64,000 nt of DNA from contig NW_020194620.1 in assembly GCF_002865645.1 (NCBI RefSeq), positions 193,353 through 257,352 on the forward strand, written 5' to 3'. The position numbers were made by a program, and so were the translations under genes. Of the stretch, positions 12,359 through 23,498 are shown in pieces. The stretch comes from Hyaloscypha bicolor E. Its lineage: Eukaryota; Ascomycota; Leotiomycetes; Helotiales; Hyaloscyphaceae. How positions within the stretch are numbered: the stretch's first letter is position 1; each line of letters begins with the position of its first letter. The notes below the pieces were generated by a model that was not told the DNA's origin, ran no database searches, and was given only the letters and a program-made list of their open reading frames with translations.

Positions 12359-13150
12359 CGATGCATTGCCGAATCCCTCACTGCATATACCGCTGACACT
12401 GCAGCTCCGCAACTACCTCTCGTGCCAACGCCGTGCTGAACCCAACACACAACCACCATATACCTCGCTCCCTTCCGCAACGAATCCACCAACGACCTCC
12501 CCACCGCGCGCACAGTCTACGCCCTCCTCTCCCTCCTCGCGCCCACCCTCCGCAGCCTCGTCATCAGCGTCCCACACCGAAGTGTCTCCCCTACTCCGAG
12601 CGAGCGCTTCGGCATCCCTCGAATACTCAACAGCGGGTTCGTCCAACCGACTTCCCTTGCATATTCCAGCGATACGCGGGGCCAGACGTTCTTCAATCAT
12701 CATACCAATTTTAGGGACCGGCCGACGGAGCAGCACGAGATGTACGTGTGGTCGCTATGGCCTTAACTGAAGATGTTCACGCTGTACGAATGCAGTCTTA
12801 ACTTGGTGGAGTCCTGGGGGATACGGAGAGTTTGGAGACATTAGTGCTTGCAAGAGCGGATGGGGCGAGAGAGAGGGATTTCCAAGAGGAGTGGAATGCG
12901 TGTGGAAATGGGAAGAGTTTGACGGTGTGGTCTGTGGATGTGGATGGGATGCACTTGAGTGGCATACTGTACTCGGTGGAGGAACCGAGGGAAGGGGCGG
13001 CGAAAGCCACTATCGTCAGGAGCATTATGTGCACAGCTATATCCGGGATGGGGAGGAGAGTAAGGTGTGCCAGGATTGGATCAAGCGAGCGGCGCTGGAA
13101 GGGGAAAGTGGGTTTCGTGCGGCGTTGGGGGATCCTACCACATGTTTGAC
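12359..13150 (+). pseudogene. decayed F-box/LRR-like fungal protein
   Basis: Family-like blocks lie in order but in different frames: LPNPSLHIPLTLQLRNYLSC, then IYLAPFRNESTNDLPTARTV and YALLSLLAPTLRSLVISVP (about 12462-12560), MYVWSLWP followed at once by TAA (about 12740-12766), then ETLVLARADGARERDFQEEW (about 12836) and SKVCQDWIKRAALEGE (13058-13105). This order matches a common fungal family of F-box-associated proteins as I remember them; the F-box itself was not seen. At least two frame changes and one stop make it non-functional. No introns can be placed that repair all of them. Confidence 0.5.
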
Positions 13151-14389
13151 ATCGAGAAGACGAAGTTTTACTAACTATTATTGCAGAGTACTTATTACTC
13201 CTAATACCATGGTAATGCGATTCACCCTCCAGGAATAAGGCCTTTTGTCCAGAATGTTCCTCGAAGCAAGCAAGAGCGCGAGTGCAACGAGTGAAGCAAG
13301 ATGATGCATGTGAAACTTCTTATTGTGAGGAAGGTCTCGTGTATTCACTTTGACCCGACTTCCGACTTGCTTCAAGCGTTGCCCGAACTGTGTGGGTCGT
13401 TGGGGCTCTCGGCGAGAGATGCTCGAGCACTCTTCGTCGGCTGCATATAGGCACAAACCACCCTTTCTCGAGGAACCTTCCTCTTGTTCTGATTCCGAGT
13501 CCGAGTGCAGAGCCTCTTTTCCACTCAGAAGCTAGTCTTTCTTGCAATCTGAATTGTTGAGATTCTCGAATCGGCCCAATCACTGTGAAAATGAATCAAG
13601 GTAAACAGAAAGAGTCGCGAACGAGGTGGAATACAAGCTGAAATGCTAGATAGAAGGAGGCTTGGTCATCATATGACATATCCTAAAGACATGTTTTAGG
13701 AGTTTGCACACATTGATTGGCGGTACAAAAAATCGTTTCCTGGCTTTACCGTACTATTTTGACGTGGCTGGGTTGACGCAGGTGTTACAGCCTCCATTCG
13801 TGCCACAGGGTTACGTGAGAAAACTGCCCCGCACACAAACTTGGCACTATAGCACGTGTGATGATCCATTATTATCCTGCCAATTGTTCTCTGGATATTT
13901 TCTATGTGTTGGAGGAGGAATGCGGGATTCTGCCTTCAAATAATCGTCCGATGAACAAACATTGATAGGGAAGGACGGATAGGGGGTGGGGTCAGTTGCG
14001 AGCGGCCGCTAGCGGAGCCTCTACTGCCCCCTCACTGTGAATCAATCTTGCACAAGGAGGGGTTTGCAGCCCTGCCTCGTGCAATGGACAATCATCGTAC
14101 TAATCATGTATAGAACCAATTCTGGGCCTTCACGTCGAAGCCAATTGAAGTCATTGACCGAAATCTCTACTCGCTTTAAGCCTGCTATGAGATCTGCCTG
14201 GCGATGTCCCTGACCTAATCGCTGATATGTGCACGCTTCTGGCCCGGGAGTAGTTTCTATCGAGCTTCTTTATTGTTTTCCCGCCGCCACTGGCTACTAT
14301 GCTATATACACGAAACAAAACTCCAAGATATTTGCAAGAATGCTCTCAAAAAAGAAGACACCAAACCGGCCACCGTCAACAGACTCGGA
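13151..14389. other. intergenic
   Basis: No gene was recognised. Short frames overlap on both strands around 13180-13580. Confidence 0.4.
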
Positions 14390-15450
14390 TCAGAAATTGT
14401 TCTGGTTTGCGTTCCCCATCAACATACTCGAATCCGGCTTGTACTTCTTTGATAGCAGACGGACGTCGTACTCAACGTCGAGAGTGGCGCCACTAGGGTC
14501 GTTTTGGATGGGCTTGAAGTCCAAGAGCAGATCGTCCTTGACCGCACACACGGTGTCCGTCTCCAGCCACGGGTCGTCGTTCGGGTACAGCTGAGCCGTC
14601 ACGCCGATGTAGTCGGGATGAGTGACCATCATGTGGATGTGTGCGGGGCGGTTGGGGTGCCGGCCCATCAACTTGAGGAGGTCGCCCGAGGGGCCCGAGG
14701 TGTCGATCGCGTATTCGGTCGGCTTCAGGCAGTAGAACCAGAACTTGCCGTTCTCGTCGGTGCGGAACTTGCCTCGGAGGTTGTTTGACAGTTGGTGCTC
14801 GGGATCGAAGACGTCGTACTTCCCGTTGGTGCTGGCTTGCCACATATCGAAGACGGCGCCCTGGATCCCCTTGCCGGTTTCTGCGTCCTTGATGACACCA
14901 TGGAACAGCGTGAGCTGCCCATCTGCTGGCATATTCAGGACGCAGCTGGCACCAAGATCTCGGAATGGTGTGTCAGGGGACCAGAAGGGCCCGAGGATGG
15001 TTGAAGATGTGGGTTCGATGCCTTTTTCGGTGGCGATCTTGTGGTTGATCTCGTCGACGAGCCTAAAGCGGAATTGTTAGCCATATCTTTAATGAATATC
15101 ATTCTATTGCTGCCGGAGCCGGGGGCGATTGATTGTTGGTATAATGACACAAGTGGTACTCACGATTCGACGCCCAGGACATCGCACACCCTCCATGCTT
15201 CATTTCGGTTCTTCTTGTACGCTTGGCCGATCGAGTTGACGTAGTTGACACCGATAATCCATTCGTCCTGCGTGAGCTCGACCTCCCGGCAAAAGTCGTG
15301 CAAGTGCTTGATCAGAGAGCTGAGGATTTCTCTGTGTCTGGGTTGTGTCTCGGGGGCCATAAGGCCAATGACGTGTTGTGTAAAGTGGGGATCGAATTTG
15401 CTGTTATTGTCCTTGACGCCATTGGTGCTGTTGGTACCGTTGGCAGCCAT
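14390..15450 (-). CDS. intradiol ring-cleavage dioxygenase (catechol or hydroxyquinol 1,2-dioxygenase type)
   Basis: Two exons, 15450-15164 and 15062-14390, joined through a GTGAGT...TTTAG intron, give 319 residues. The enzyme opens aromatic rings between the two hydroxyls of a catechol using non-haem Fe(III), giving muconates for the 3-oxoadipate route. The four iron ligands are visible: Tyr about 178 (NGKYDVF), Tyr about 213 (PTEYAID), His about 237 and His about 239 (RPAHIHM). Their 35/24/2 spacing is nearly that of bacterial catechol 1,2-dioxygenase. The N-terminal helical domain (about residues 20-100) is the dimerisation part of the catechol subgroup. No signal peptide is present, so it is cytosolic. 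Whether the substrate is catechol or hydroxyquinol cannot be decided. No pathway neighbours are present. Confidence 0.9.
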
Positions 15451-16065
15451 TGCGATATTGCTTTTCTACAGCGTGGGAATGAAGAAGGTTGCTATCAGGC
15501 CTCGTTTTGGGAGAATTGTGAGAGCAAAGAGCGATGATGTCAGCTTAAGCTACGTCGAGAGTAAGATGGAGGTCGCTATTTCGAGTTCGAATTGACGGCA
15601 GCAGATTTATATATGAGGCCACAAACCGTACGTGTAAGGGCTAGCTACGCATGAGGGCACGAATCGAATGTTACCGCAACAGAGTTCGGCAGTTTGGCTG
15701 AAAGAGAAGATTCCATTGCGGGGAACTTTGCTGGTCATATGGAGCTGTTGGGAGAACATAAAGCCGCACGGAGCGGCGGAATAGTGGGGGCGGGGTGGCG
15801 GCTTGTAATTCGGCACGTGCGCCTAGCCGATGGGTAAGTTCAATTCCGACACCCAATTGCGGGGCGAGGGCCCAGAACTCCACAAGCAGCTCAGATTCGA
15901 GCGCAGTACTCCATGGACAGCTGAGTAAGGCGTCTTGCACAAGATCGATCGTGTGATTTGATTAATATTAGCGCAGGAATAACATGATCCCGTTGGAATG
16001 TCTGTATGATTATTACTTAACGAGCTTGAGGGCGTGTTTCCTGCAGGCACACGCACCCCCCCTCC

Positions 16066-16205
16066 CCCCTCAAAGGAAAGGAGGAAATAGAAGAAGATAA
16101 GAGAAGTGTTTAATCTTGGGGAGACCCCCGGAACTCCCCCTTATAAAAAGGAGGAAGTAGAAAAAGGCAAAAGTAGTCTTTGATCTTGAGGGGAGACCCC
16201 CCAAC
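16066..16205. repeat. two diverged copies of a purine-rich unit of about 70 bases
   Basis: Copy 1 (about 16066-16135) and copy 2 (about 16136-16205) share the order AAAGGAGGAA(A/G)TAGAA, then TTTAATCTT or TTTGATCTT, then GGGGAGACCCCC. Each ends in a short GGGG/CCCC palindrome. Confidence 0.6.
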
Positions 16206-16336
16206 CGCCCCTAAGCCTCCGGCGGCCGGTCAAATATTGCACATGGTCATGTGACTGCGCCTTTTCACAATCACGTGCGTTTTTTGCTACACCAGCCCAC
16301 CGCGCGTAACTAAAACCCAGCTTCCGACAAGTCTAA

Positions 16337-16372
16337 ATCAGGCTTTTAATCAGGCTTTTAATCAGGCTTTTA
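16337..16372. repeat. three tandem copies of a 12-base unit (ATCAGGCTTTTA)
   Basis: The three copies are perfect and end eight bases before the stop codon of the minus-strand gene at 16381. They therefore lie in its 3' untranslated region. Confidence 0.9.
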
Positions 16373-16380
16373 ACAAACGA

Positions 16381-18183
16381 CTATACCAATGTTTCCAGGC
16401 TCTCGGATGAAAAATGCTCCAGGGGGATACTGGTCGCATTCGTTCTTTCGCTGGGTACATCGCTCGACAAGTCGACTAGCATCATGACGGTACTAGTTTT
16501 GTCATACGTCCATTTGAACGTCATCCGATTCATTTCACTTGTCGCCAGAGTAGCATTCACATCTTCTTCGAACTCGTCGTCATTGATTGGGCATCTGGAC
16601 GGCGACAGCAGGGCAGCAGTAATGACGCTCTGCAAATTTGTAATGTTGAACGCTGGGAGATGGTGCCATGCTTTGGTACGAAACGATTCGGCCAGAACTA
16701 TGATTGCAAGTGTGATATTGATTGCCAGGGAAATATAAATGAGTCTTGGCGATCCCAACCGGATGGCATCGAATTTCTTGTACACAGGCGCAGCGACGCT
16801 TGAATTGTGGATTATCATTTGTCTGCTTGCTTCGGCAACCAACAAATCGTCGACAAGAGCAGCGATCATGTTCTCGCCTGCACGTAAATATATTTCGTCT
16901 TCCGTCATCCCAGGGTGGCTGGCGTTCATAGCGACCGAATTCGCGACGAGCGCGGCGCCCAAGCTTGATATGCCTATGTTAGAACTCATTCGGGAGATTA
17001 GATCAAGGTTGGCCATGACAGCTGTCTGAAGCGAGCCGGTCTGGTCGAAGTCCGCATGCGGACCGCTTGGAGAGACACTGATCATTGACTGAGTGAGATT
17101 AACGGTGACGTTAAAAAGTGTCGGCTGAAAGTCAACTGAACATTGCATCCTGTTCCAATGTGTATACCAATGACCACTAGCAACAGTAGCAATAGCGAGC
17201 ATGTTATGACCGTTTGCCGCAGCAGCCGACCATCCGAGCGCTTCGTTCCACCAAGGTGTACGGTCTGTCATCAACGTATAGGAGGAGATATTGTTTGCGA
17301 CTGTGTTTGGCAGTGAACCCTCGACCAGCCAAAGTACGAATGGAGCGTTTTCAAGAGAATCCAGACGGGTGATCGTCAAGTTTGAGGTTTCGTTGTAGTG
17401 GCAGGCCACTCGGCTCCAGTAACCGGGTTCTTCATATGAGTATGCCGTATACGAGTCATTGGAATTACTAGTGGGAGAGAAGAGACCTTGTGAGGCGCCG
17501 GCTCCGTATGAGCGATTGCTGTAGCTCCAAGCAGGAACTTCTATCTTGGGGTAAACTCTCGGAACACCTGGCGCACTTGTGGCACCCAGGGCCGTCGACA
17601 TTAAAGTTGTAATGAAATTAATCGTTGGGCACCGACTGATGGAGATGGACGAGGTAAGGTGGTAAGCGTTGCAGTTTTTTAAGAAGATTTTGCCTCCCGT
17701 CTGCAGCAACCAGCTCATTTTATAGGGACCGTTGTAGGTTGGTATCTGTACGGTTCCATCCTTGCGTATCGAATCGACCGCCAATGGTGTCAATGCGCCC
17801 GCCCAAATTGCGCCAAAAACATGTCCGATGACGGTAAATAATGCTGCAACAGCTATGCCACGATATCCGAGGCCCCAATCGATTCGTGGTATGGATAGTG
17901 CCGCGAGGAGTTTCAGAGAGCTCGCTGATATGAATCTCCGAAATACCTGGAGACGGGTAGCGAAGTTGACAAGTGTGCAGAGAACGTAGACTTGGGACGC
18001 AGCGAGAAGAGAAGCTGAGACTTGGACAATGATGGCGATAGTGTCGGGATGAGGGCCAACAAGACGTGGGAGCTTCCCTGTGAACCTGTGATTGAGCAAG
18101 AAGAGAAGGGTAACGGAGACCGCGTTGGAGAGAAGAACAAGAGGAATATGAAGGAATTTGATGATTCGATGCTCAGTCGCCAT
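16381..18183 (-). CDS. large fungal membrane protein with glycosylated extracellular loop
   Basis: A single-exon frame of 600 residues starting at MATEHRIIKFLHIPLVLL. Hydrophobic segments lie near residues 12-32, 45-68, 85-97 and 108-132, then a 330-residue hydrophilic stretch with many N-x-S/T sites (for example NRSYG, NETSNLT, NVTVNLT, NASHPG), and a last helix near 478-497 followed by a cytosolic tail. This topology, four N-terminal helices plus one C-terminal helix around a big outer loop, is common among unnamed Pezizomycotina plasma-membrane proteins. No catalytic motif was recognised. The start is the first Met and begins the first helix directly. Confidence 0.75.
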   Translation of the reverse strand: MATEHRIIKFLHIPLVLLSNAVSVTLLFLLNHRFTGKLPRLVGPHPDTIAIIVQVSASLLAASQVYVLCTLVNFATRLQVFRRFISASSLKLLAALSIPRIDWGLGYRGIAVAALFTVIGHVFGAIWAGALTPLAVDSIRKDGTVQIPTYNGPYKMSWLLQTGGKIFLKNCNAYHLTSSISISRCPTINFITTLMSTALGATSAPGVPRVYPKIEVPAWSYSNRSYGAGASQGLFSPTSNSNDSYTAYSYEEPGYWSRVACHYNETSNLTITRLDSLENAPFVLWLVEGSLPNTVANNISSYTLMTDRTPWWNEALGWSAAAANGHNMLAIATVASGHWYTHWNRMQCSVDFQPTLFNVTVNLTQSMISVSPSGPHADFDQTGSLQTAVMANLDLISRMSSNIGISSLGAALVANSVAMNASHPGMTEDEIYLRAGENMIAALVDDLLVAEASRQMIIHNSSVAAPVYKKFDAIRLGSPRLIYISLAINITLAIIVLAESFRTKAWHHLPAFNITNLQSVITAALLSPSRCPINDDEFEEDVNATLATSEMNRMTFKWTYDKTSTVMMLVDLSSDVPSERTNATSIPLEHFSSESLETLV

Positions 18184-18980
18184 AATAGAGCCGTAGATTC
18201 AGGACGAACAAAGGATGCTTCAAATTGAGAGGCTGGGGAGCTTATGAAGTCTACCTAAGTGGTTATAAGTGTTGAGATGGCAAAACAAAAGGGCGCATGC
18301 AAGGCTCCCCAGACGACTATCCATTTTACAGTGATCTAAGTCCTTTACTTATAGACATCCAAATAACCCCTATTACCCCCGAAAACCCTTGTTTAGCTGA
18401 ACAGCCAAACCAGCTGAACCTTAGTCGTACTTGCACATTTGAATCGCCACTGTCGGCCCCAATAATAAGCCGCCTTTGGCTGCCAAGTCTAACATGCAGC
18501 AGGATGCCGCGTGTACGTGTGCGACGGCTAATGTTTGCCTCACCGCCTTATGGCAGAACGTTCTGTCATTGATCAACCGTTCTTGCTCCCTATATTGTTT
18601 TTTTTTTTTTTTGCACAGCCATAAGGCTGTGAGGCTGCCATTCATCCTCCAGCCCAACCCCTTTTGAGGATCCAGTTTCGACTTCTTTGCCGTATAAGAG
18701 CAATTCAGGCCCCCTGTAAGTATTAAAACCCCGGCTGAAGATGAATCAGACCCTAATATGGTTTACGCCGAAGCCTTCACGCCTGCAAACTTCAGTTCCG
18801 AGTCCAATGGGTAGTGCATTATCACAGGACATCTGCATCGCACAAGCATTGAAGACAAAACCCAGATTTCCCGGACGTTCTAGACCAATGAAGAAGATTT
18901 CGGAAATTTCAATGCACTTTTCAGAAAGCATCACCGTTCCTCGAGGGCTATTTCTAGTCTGGATTAGTGTCAAATAAATA

Positions 18981-19017
18981 GAGTAGAGTAGAGTAGTGGC
19001 TACTACTCTATTCTATT
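18981..19017. repeat. (TAGAG)n microsatellite forming an inverted repeat
   Basis: AGAGTAGAGTAGAGTAGTGG is followed directly by CTACTACTCTATTCTATTC, so the two halves pair as a hairpin. Confidence 0.7.
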
Positions 19018-19462
19018 CATCAAAATCTACCTACTACTCAGATTCTATTCAAAATGTTCATGAATATTTTATATATCTTGAATCATTTTTTGGCACCCTG
19101 TGCCCCCCTTGCCGAATTCTCCAAGCGGAGGTCCTGTTTTGCGGCTCAAACGAAATCTTCACTAGTTCGGGTAGCTATGGCGCCTGCCTTGATCCTGACG
19201 CTGTTGGTGAGCTAAAGAAGGTTGCGTGGGGCCAGGTGGTCCTGAGAATAGTGGCATTCTCACATGGAATGTCTGTAAGAAATCTAAAAGAACTTGCTAA
19301 AGGGAATCACTAACAATAGACAGTCCCGAGGACAATACTTTCACATGCGTTACCTAAACGGGTTACCAAACATATCCCAACATCTCGCCTCTTACGAATT
19401 ACATTTGTGCTGGGTTTTGAAGCGCTTTTACCATTGATCGCACGAGACCTTCCACAGCTGCT

Positions 19463-19843
19463 TTATTGCCAGCGGCCACCTCTACTGAGGTGGCCGTAAC
19501 TCAACAATCGGCAAGTAGAAAGGCATCGGTAGCTAGGCCCGTCCTTGGCAGCATCGCGTTGGGAACATTCATTTGCTTCAGGCTGTGATATATCCACAAT
19601 CATCGACGGCCAAGCGAAAAGCCTCCAGAATATGAGATGTACAGTACAACAGGCCGATCTCTCATATACCGCGGGAGTCGGTTCCACTCCCGTCGTGTGA
19701 GGAGCAAAAGATCGCGAAGAGTGGAATGTGATCAACTGAATAGCTACAAAAGCTGGGAGCCTTGCTAACCGAGCTAATGCAGAAGAAGAAATTGCTGAAA
19801 ATGAAAATAATAAAAAAGTAGGCAATAACTGAGGCAAAATCAT
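19463..19843 (-). CDS. doubtful small secreted protein
   Basis: A 126-residue frame that begins with a plausible signal peptide (MILPQLLPTFLLFSFSAISS). It has six Cys in the mature part and no domain match. It may be chance; no introns or neighbours support it. Confidence 0.2.
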   Translation of the reverse strand: MILPQLLPTFLLFSFSAISSSALARLARLPAFVAIQLITFHSSRSFAPHTTGVEPTPAVYERSACCTVHLIFWRLFAWPSMIVDISQPEANECSQRDAAKDGPSYRCLSTCRLLSYGHLSRGGRWQ

Positions 19844-20088
19844 GTCATACGAGCGAATCTCTCAGTTCACTAGGGAAGGGTGAAGTCATGACATGCTTTT
19901 AAGCAAGCTAACATTTGCGAGTGACTCGATTTGTAAAAGGTTGGAAGAAGATTTCAATTTTGATATAAACTACAACCCCAGAACTCCTGTAAACCGTCTC
20001 CTTGTACACCCCATCATACAGTGCAATTCGTCAATCATGACATGCTGTATGTACTCAAGTCCCCATCGTCTTCACCCTTTGTATTGTC

Positions 20089-20838
20089 TCAAACAATCAA
20101 GGAGCCGAAGGCAGCTGCCACAACACCAGTGATAGCAACAACAGTCCACTTTACGCCTCCTCTCGCCTCAACACCAGCACTCTTTGTCGCGGACGGGCTG
20201 GCGCCACTAGAAGTCGCTGATGAAGTGGTGCTTGAGCTGAGTGTTCCCTGGATAAGGCCCTGGACGGTGCTCGGGATGGTGCTGGTTGCGGTCTTGGCAC
20301 TAGACTGATACATCGCGAGGGTTTTCGAACCATCAGATCTGCGAGGACTGGATTAGCGCCTGTTCGTTCTATGGACTTGCGGGACGTGGAGGACTTACGG
20401 TGCATTGATAACACCTGACATGCCGCTCGCGCAATGGCTAGCAACGCTGCAGTAGAACCAGATCGCAGCGGTGGAGGTGACGTTTAAGGTGAAGATCTCG
20501 GTATTGGCAGTAGTGCCAGAGGTGGTGATGGGACCGCTGAAGAAGGCGCTCGAGTTCACTGGGGCGCATGGCTTGGCAAAGCTGGATTGCGCGACGGAGT
20601 GCTTGGGGCCGTAGAAGTGGAACTCGACTTGGTCGCCGACGGCAGCTTGGATGTCGTTGGGGGTGAATGTCAGGTCTCCATTGGCGTTTGATACTTTGAC
20701 AACGTGGAGTGGTCCCGAGGAGGATGTCTGCGATGCGGCGGCGGCGGCGGAAGTGGTGGTGCTGCTGCCGGAATCGCCGTATTGAGCCAGCGCCAAAGGA
20801 ACGGCGGAAAAGATGAGGGAGAGCGTGGTGAAATGCAT
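20089..20838 (-). CDS. GPI-anchored cupredoxin-domain extracellular protein
   Basis: Exons 20838-20399 and 20338-20089 join through a GTAAGT...CGCAG intron to 229 residues. I start at MHFTTLSLIFSAVPLALAQ, a clean signal peptide, rather than at an in-frame Met eleven codons upstream. A Ser/Ala/Thr linker precedes a plastocyanin-like fold (about residues 45-145). Its type-1 copper ligands can be seen: His in GPKHSV, Cys in WFYCS, His in SHC and Met in SGM. A Ser/Thr-rich stalk and the tail GGVKWTVVAITGVVAAAFGS form a GPI-attachment signal. Fungal proteins of this kind ('extracellular serine-rich') sit on the plasma membrane or wall; their electron-transfer partner is unknown. Confidence 0.88.
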
Positions 20839-22244
20839 CTTGGATAGTGGATAAAATAAAATGTCTAGCAAAAGTCCAGCTTTAAGTTTGAAGTGAAGAT
20901 CGAAACAATTAGTTTTTGCAGGGGCGAGAAGAGGTAGTTTGAGAGAATTTCGAGAAGGACATGGAGGGGAATCTTGAGATATATATTATGGAGGTGTCAG
21001 GTCTGTGGCTTGATATCAGACGAATACTTCAAACTCAGCAGACAGCCTAAATTGAAGAATGCAAGGCCCCTTTCCTCTTTGGGGCACGGAGAAAGGTAAA
21101 TCCTAACGCTGGAGGCAGGTCTCAGCCAGGACGGGGCTGGAGGAGCGCCAACTTTGATACACAAGTGGAACGGTGTAACAGTGCGGGTGTGCCTTTGCCA
21201 GAAGAAGTTGACGCTGAAGTTTGATCACAGTTCCACCACTAATATTCCAGCCGTTGGCCAGCTCTGCTGCTTTGCGCTGTCCTATCCCGACTTTGAGACC
21301 CTGTGGCGGAAAGGAAACAATCAGATAAGTTTGACCATCGGCAGTCGGATGCAGTTAGCCAATAAGAACCCCCAGCAATAACACCTGAGACTCGTCCGAG
21401 CGTGAGCTGCCAGCGGCAGACGAGGATCTGTTGATCCTTCATGTCCTCACGGAACTTTAATAGGTGGAGTCCCGGACGCCAGGACGTGGGTGAAGCTTCA
21501 AGTGAGTTGACGTTGAGACGGGCTTTGGTATGCAGGAGGCCAGATTTAGACTCGTGGACGAATGGGAAAGGGGTAAAAGGCGCTACAGCGGTGATTAGGC
21601 CAACCTGAGACACGATGGGGGGCTGTGCAAACGCCTCGCTTAGCGAGCCCCTTCATTACCAGATGCTTGGTCAGAAACAGCCTTTATCTTGTCCCCCGCA
21701 AGCTGATTATCTTTGCAGGATCTGGAGATGATCTACTGATTGGCTTGCAGCCGGCTTCCTAAGCCGGGCAAAGCGTTTCCGGAAACCGAGCTTCGTTTCA
21801 AGTATCACGTGATATCCGTTCCCTGGTCTGCCATGTCTGATCTTCTTCCGCCTTGGCGTACATTGAATGAAAATCGAAACATCTTCTGTTTTTGTTAGCA
21901 ACTCTACCTTTATTTCAATTCCTCTCATCCCTCGCTGGGGCTTTCTCCATCTTGCAATCTCCGTATCACGTGTCTTGTTGATTCCCTTGCTCAATGGCCC
22001 ACCCCATTCCGCCTAACGAGACAGAAAGTTATTCGCAAAATCAACTGGTTAAGGGTCAAATTTTACTCCTTATGCTCTTGCCATTCATTATTTCTCCATC
22101 TTTGCTCAGCGTCCTACATCGAATTGAAAGGCGCACCCACACAAACCAAGATCTTCCCATCATCTCCTCATCGGCCAGCGGCACCAAACGTTCAAATTTC
22201 ATCTCATCCTCCCTCATCTTTCCGACGAATTCATCCGGTATCAA
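20839..22244. other. intergenic, upstream of the cupredoxin gene
   Basis: Short frames only. A 124-residue minus-strand frame (21239-21613) has no domain or signal and overlaps a plus-strand frame. Confidence 0.4.
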
Positions 22245-22658
22245 TTAAACGGAGCCCTTTCTCTCCGAATGCAACTGCACAAACCGTTTCATCCCGCCCG
22301 AGCTCCATCCCGTCTGTTCGCCCTTGTGAAACGTGACCCAACAGGGTTTGACCTTCGGTTGCAACCTTTCTTCCAGGGGTGGCGAAACGTCCAGGTCCAC
22401 GCGAACGAAATGAACATCGTTCAGCCTCTCGTAGTGGTGATACCATCCCTCCTCACTCACATCTGGATCTTTGTAGTTCGTTGTTACGCAGAAGACTACG
22501 ACGCGCCGGTGGTGATGGTCGTCGAGGATCTGCTCGAACTCTTCGATCGTTGTTATCGTGACGATTTTGTGGGCTTCGAGGGCTTTTGGAGGTTCTTCCG
22601 CGTGGTGACTGTGAGTTTTCGTCAATGTGAGAGCATTTGCTACTGTCTTGAGATGCAT
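22245..22658 (-). CDS. thioredoxin-fold protein lacking the CxxC active site
   Basis: A 137-residue single-exon frame. The central part follows the thioredoxin pattern: VTITTIEEFEQIL, a buried strand VVVFCVTT, then VHFVRVDLDVSPPLEERL and KPCWVTFHKGEQ. These match the thioredoxin order eF..l, vvvdF, v.f.kvdvD, and the 'PTf..fk.Ge' region. Where thioredoxins have W-C-G-P-C this protein has TTNYKDP, so a redox role is unlikely. The cis-Pro region reads VKPCWVTF. The start Met has a good context (TTCAAAATGC). Fold assignment is by eye only. Confidence 0.5.
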   Translation of the reverse strand: MHLKTVANALTLTKTHSHHAEEPPKALEAHKIVTITTIEEFEQILDDHHHRRVVVFCVTTNYKDPDVSEEGWYHHYERLNDVHFVRVDLDVSPPLEERLQPKVKPCWVTFHKGEQTGWSSGGMKRFVQLHSERKGSV

Positions 22659-22661
22659 TTT

Positions 22662-23290
22662 GAAAGGTTTCGATGGATAGCGGAGACGGCACGTATTCTG
22701 TATGATCTGGAGTCGACGTGCAGAAGATCACTTGGCTTTTCAACTCAAGGATATCCTTCCAGGTCATATTATCAATTGAATTGATATGCGACAGTCGGAA
22801 AAGTAATTCTTGTCTCGATAAGAAGAGGTGTGGTGTCTCCGATAGTGTGTATTGCTCATTGGAGGATGAGGTTCGCATCCGACCAAGCCGAATCGTGGCT
22901 TGAGAAAACGGTGTGGTTGCTGATAAGCTCCACTTCACTTTCCCCTCTCCATGATCACGACACTTCCTTCCATTTGAGCAACTGATTGAAAGTGTATCAT
23001 TTCTCAAGAGCATCAATTCTGGGATATAGCGAGCTCCATGGAAGTCGGACTGAGTATTGGAGAGGTGCAGCTCGTAGTCTAAGGATACTCCCACGGCTAG
23101 CATGCCCGATTCTTGAGCGCAGAAGCGTATGAAGCACGAGAGGCTCCATTTTCGCCTAAACTATCAGCATAGTATGTGCATCCGAAAGTTTTGGGGCATT
23201 CGGCGGCCTCTGATGTTTTCTAGTGTGATACACTCTCCGATACTCGCTGGAGACTTTTGCAGATGTCTCGTATCAACCAAGCACTCACTC
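22662..23290 (-). pseudogene. coding-like remnant of unknown family
   Basis: A minus-strand frame reads GECITLENIRGRRMPQNF, then two consecutive stops (TGA TAG near 23170), then continues in the same frame through SGMLAVGVSLDYELHLSN and KVKWSLSATTPFSQ until it fades near 22662. It looks like protein but has no family that I recognise. A tiny intron around the stops is possible. It lies just upstream of the thioredoxin-fold gene and may once have been part of it. Confidence 0.3.
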
Positions 23291-23498
23291 ACCATAAGTT
23301 ATACTCTTTATGTTAAACGCGTTCAATTGAATGGTTTGAAATTGGATTTCTGTTCTACATACAGAATTCAAAGTGCCGTTCACAAGCACAAATCTTAAGA
23401 GTTTAGTTAGACTCCTTAATTTGGGATTAGACTTTCAATATATTGCGACACATTCAGAGTTCCTGCTACGGTACACGATTTGATGTAGCTGATTCTCC

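Larger units (their letters stand above)
15451..16380. other. intergenic between two minus-strand genes
   Basis: This contains the dioxygenase upstream region and, near 16060-16380, the purine-rich and 12-base repeats listed separately. No gene was seen. Confidence 0.5.
18184..20088. other. intergenic, simple repeats and one weak frame
   Basis: A T15 run lies near 18599 and a pentanucleotide hairpin at 18981-19010. A weak minus-strand frame at 19463-19843 is listed separately. Nothing else is supported. Confidence 0.4.

Noticed and set aside
15000..15025. B-box-like GGTTCGATGCC followed by T5, possible RNA polymerase III gene
   Set aside because: It lies inside the dioxygenase coding exon and has no A box at the right distance.
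22453..23103. 216-codon minus-strand frame as one gene
   Set aside because: Its 3' third overlaps the thioredoxin-fold gene out of frame and is Arg/Ser-rich shadow; only the 5' part looks coding.
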